A stretch of DNA of 13,526 bases. It comes from Pseudomonadota bacterium. GTDB lineage: Bacteria; Pseudomonadota; Alphaproteobacteria; Rhizobiales; Xanthobacteraceae. The position numbers were made by a program, and so were the translations under genes. This document shows positions 11,824-13,526 of this stretch, one piece after another; position 1 is the stretch's first letter; every line of letters begins with the position of its first letter. The DNA is taken from the NCBI GenBank assembly GCA_021779635.1, contig JAJYAH010000105.1, positions 1-13,526 on the forward strand. The letters are read 5' to 3'. The notes under the pieces are model-generated. The model was given only the letters and a program-made list of their open reading frames with translations, ran no database searches and was not told the origin of the DNA.

Positions 11824-13518
11824 ATGAGTAACCGTAAGCGCCAGGCAAAACCTATCGTGGGGACCAACAGGACCCGGGTGGCCCTGTATCTGCGTGTCTC
11901 AACGGATCGACAGCGTCAGCACGATCTTTCGATTCCGGATCAGAGGACGCAAATCTTGTCTTGGTGCGAAACCCAGGGCCATGAAGCGGTGGCGGAGTTT
12001 GTCGAAGGCGGAGCGACAGGGACCGACGACAAGCGCCCGATTTTTCAGCAAATGATCGATCGGGCCTGTGACGGCGACAATGCGTTCGATGTCATCGCAG
12101 TGCACAGCTATAGCCGTTTCTTTCGCGATGCCTTTGGCCAGGAGTTCTATCTTCGGAAACTGGCAAAGCAGGGCGTCAAGCTGGTCTCCATTACCCAGCC
12201 GCTTGGCGACGACGATGATCCCGCACAGGCGATGATGCGAAAGGTCATTGCGCTGTTCGATGAATATCAGTCGAAAGAGAACGCGAAGCACGTGCTGCGC
12301 AATATGAAGCTCAACGCCCAGCAGGGTTTCTGGAACGGCTCGCCCGTCCCGCTTGGCTATGTGTTGGTCGAGGTGGAGAAGCGCGGCACCAAGATCAAGA
12401 AGACCCTGGCCATCGATCCCGTCGATGCCGAAACCGTCCAGCTCATTTACAGGCTGTATCTAAATGGAGACGGCACGTCCGGCGCGCTCGGCGTCAAAGA
12501 GGTGGTCAAATGGCTGAACAGCCGTGGCTACCGGACCCGCAAGGGCAAAACCTTTGGTGTCGGCACCATCTACAAGATACTCACCAGCACCACCTATATG
12601 GGCGAGTGGAAGTTCAACCGGATGTCGTCCCGCACCGGGAAATGGAAGCCCGATGCAGAGGTCGTAACCTCGCCGGTTCCGGCGATCATCGAACCTCATC
12701 TGTTTGAGCAGGTCCAGCGCCAGCTTCATGCCCGTAGTCCGAAGGTCGCCGCGCCACGCGTGACGACGGGGCCGATCTTGCTCACCGGCCTCGCCGTGTG
12801 CGCAAGTTGCAATGGCGGAATGACGCTGCGGACGGGCACCTCGAAGACCGGCGCCGTCCATCGTTACTACACTTGCTCGACCTGCGCACGAAAGGGGAAG
12901 ACGGTCTGCAAAGGCCGGTCAATCCCGATGGCGAAGCTCGACACGCTCGTCACCAGCCATATGAACGAACGGCTGTTCCAGCCGGAGCGGCTGGCCATGA
13001 TCTTGTCCTCGCTCTCGTCGCGGCGTTCGGAAAAGGCAGACTCGGTCAATGCCCGCGTAACCGCTTTACAGCGCGAGGTCACCGACGCCGACGAAAAGCT
13101 CAAGCGCCTCTATCGGCTGATCGAGGACGGCATGACGGAAATGGACGATGTGCTGAAGGATCGGCTAAACTCACTGAAGGCCGACCGGGACCGCGCCAAG
13201 GCCGCACTCGAACGAGCCAAATCCCACTCATCGCAAGCCATCCAGATCGACCCGGCGCTGCTTGAGCAGTTCGGTCGCAGCATGCGCGAGAACTTTACCT
13301 CCGGATCGATTCCGTTCCGCAAGGCCTACCTGCAGTCCCTGATCGACGTGATAGAGGTCGACGACACCCAAATCCGCATCAAAGGCAGCAAAGACGTACT
13401 CGAAAGAGCGGTTCTGGCGAGCCGGAATGGGGCCATTCCGGGTTCGCAGATGAGTACTGGGTGGCGCTCCCTAGGGGAATCGAACCCCTGTTTTCGCCGT
13501 GAGAGGGCGACGTCCTAA
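11824..13518 (+). CDS. Large serine recombinase (site-specific integrase)
   Basis: This 564-aa serine recombinase most likely integrates and excises the element. The catalytic domain opens with VALYLRVSTDRQ, giving the nucleophile S26 with R23 nearby, and has HSYSRFFRD (95-102) with the further catalytic arginines, then the long helix FDEYQSKENAKH. The recombinase domain spans about 168-300 (GFWNGSPVPLGY; WLNSRGYRTRKGKTF). A zinc ribbon has C326-x2-C329 and C351-x2-C354, with C362 close by. A coiled coil covers about 405-465, typical of phage and ICE integrases. The conserved end seems to be near IRIKGSKDVLERAVL. The last 18 residues (547-564) are read antisense from the tRNA-Glu gene and the stop lies in its D-arm region, so this tail belongs to the target site. 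The frame is otherwise intact. Confidence 0.95.
   Translation: MSNRKRQAKPIVGTNRTRVALYLRVSTDRQRQHDLSIPDQRTQILSWCETQGHEAVAEFVEGGATGTDDKRPIFQQMIDRACDGDNAFDVIAVHSYSRFFRDAFGQEFYLRKLAKQGVKLVSITQPLGDDDDPAQAMMRKVIALFDEYQSKENAKHVLRNMKLNAQQGFWNGSPVPLGYVLVEVEKRGTKIKKTLAIDPVDAETVQLIYRLYLNGDGTSGALGVKEVVKWLNSRGYRTRKGKTFGVGTIYKILTSTTYMGEWKFNRMSSRTGKWKPDAEVVTSPVPAIIEPHLFEQVQRQLHARSPKVAAPRVTTGPILLTGLAVCASCNGGMTLRTGTSKTGAVHRYYTCSTCARKGKTVCKGRSIPMAKLDTLVTSHMNERLFQPERLAMILSSLSSRRSEKADSVNARVTALQREVTDADEKLKRLYRLIEDGMTEMDDVLKDRLNSLKADRDRAKAALERAKSHSSQAIQIDPALLEQFGRSMRENFTSGSIPFRKAYLQSLIDVIEVDDTQIRIKGSKDVLERAVLASRNGAIPGSQMSTGWRSLGESNPCFRRERATS
13462..13500. other. Putative attachment site at the 3' end of tRNA-Glu
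   Basis: The integrase gene runs directly into the 3' half of an intact-looking tRNA gene, the usual layout at one end of an ICE or genomic island integrated in a tRNA. The core is expected to be a stretch of the T-arm and acceptor strand. No second copy of this tRNA end occurs in the window, so the other attachment site must lie beyond the left edge. Large serine recombinases use tRNA targets less often than tyrosine recombinases do. The exact core cannot be set from one end. Confidence 0.55.
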
Positions 13519-13526
13519 CCGCTAGA
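13462..13526 (-). tRNA. tRNA-Glu(CTC), 5' end cut by the window edge
   Basis: Read on the minus strand, the sequence contains the D-arm TAGCGGTTAGGAC, an anticodon stem-loop TCGCC / CTCTCAC / GGCGA with anticodon CTC (Glu), and the T-arm AGGGG / TTCGATT / CCCCT. The 3' acceptor strand AGGGAGC, discriminator G and an encoded CCA (13464-13462) follow. Only about the first 10 bases, including the 5' acceptor strand, lie outside the window. The gene is transcribed toward the recombinase and overlaps its 3' end by 57 bases. Confidence 0.93.

Noticed and set aside
1..13526. CRISPR array, insertion sequence or rRNA
   Set aside because: No regularly spaced repeats, no transposase-like frame with terminal inverted repeats, and no rRNA sequence were seen.

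Overview
The window looks like one end of an integrative and conjugative or mobilizable element in the chromosome of a GC-rich alphaproteobacterium. The order Rhizobiales, and the Bradyrhizobium/Nitrobacter neighbourhood in particular, is my inference from three things: a DUF736 protein, an ArdC remnant and a ParA-type ATPase beside a MobF relaxase; the base composition; and the form of the tRNA-Glu gene. The right edge cuts into a minus-strand tRNA-Glu(CTC) gene. The 3' end of a large serine recombinase gene runs straight into that tRNA, so the tRNA 3' end is probably the integration site and the element extends leftward out of the window. No second copy of the tRNA end is present here, so the other boundary lies outside.

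Layout. 1-2035 (minus) is a plasmid/ICE maintenance block: a DUF736 protein, a broken ArdC-like antirestriction gene, a ParA-like ATPase, and a translationally coupled unknown gene that runs off the left edge. 2036-2664 holds no convincing gene. 2665-6704 (minus) carries three genes of unknown function (403, 236 and 570 aa) that look like cargo; the first has a DUF3846-like C-terminus. A divergent, structure-rich 288-bp spacer then precedes the plus-strand MobF relaxase/helicase (6993-9659), which is followed by a tiny overlapping ORF and a 120-aa unknown gene.

10387-11026 repeats the relaxase arrangement in shrunken form. It has the same upstream motif and the same leader hairpin. A 96-codon ORF joins relaxase N-terminal sequence to relaxase C-terminal sequence, and its stop overlaps the start of a small 'AK...LRPR' gene, just as the relaxase stop does. 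A 223-aa basic protein and the 564-aa serine recombinase complete the plus-strand set.

The most unusual signal is regulatory. Four genes or operons (parA, the 236-aa gene, the relaxase, the mini-relaxase) share an upstream TTTGCATTCGC-like motif. These four, and the 403-aa gene, have inverted repeats that would pair with or enclose the Shine-Dalgarno sequence. In the two relaxase copies the hairpin is the same 9-bp stem with a 4-nt loop ending exactly at the AUG. I read this as coordinated control of maintenance, transfer and cargo genes; it is inference from sequence only.
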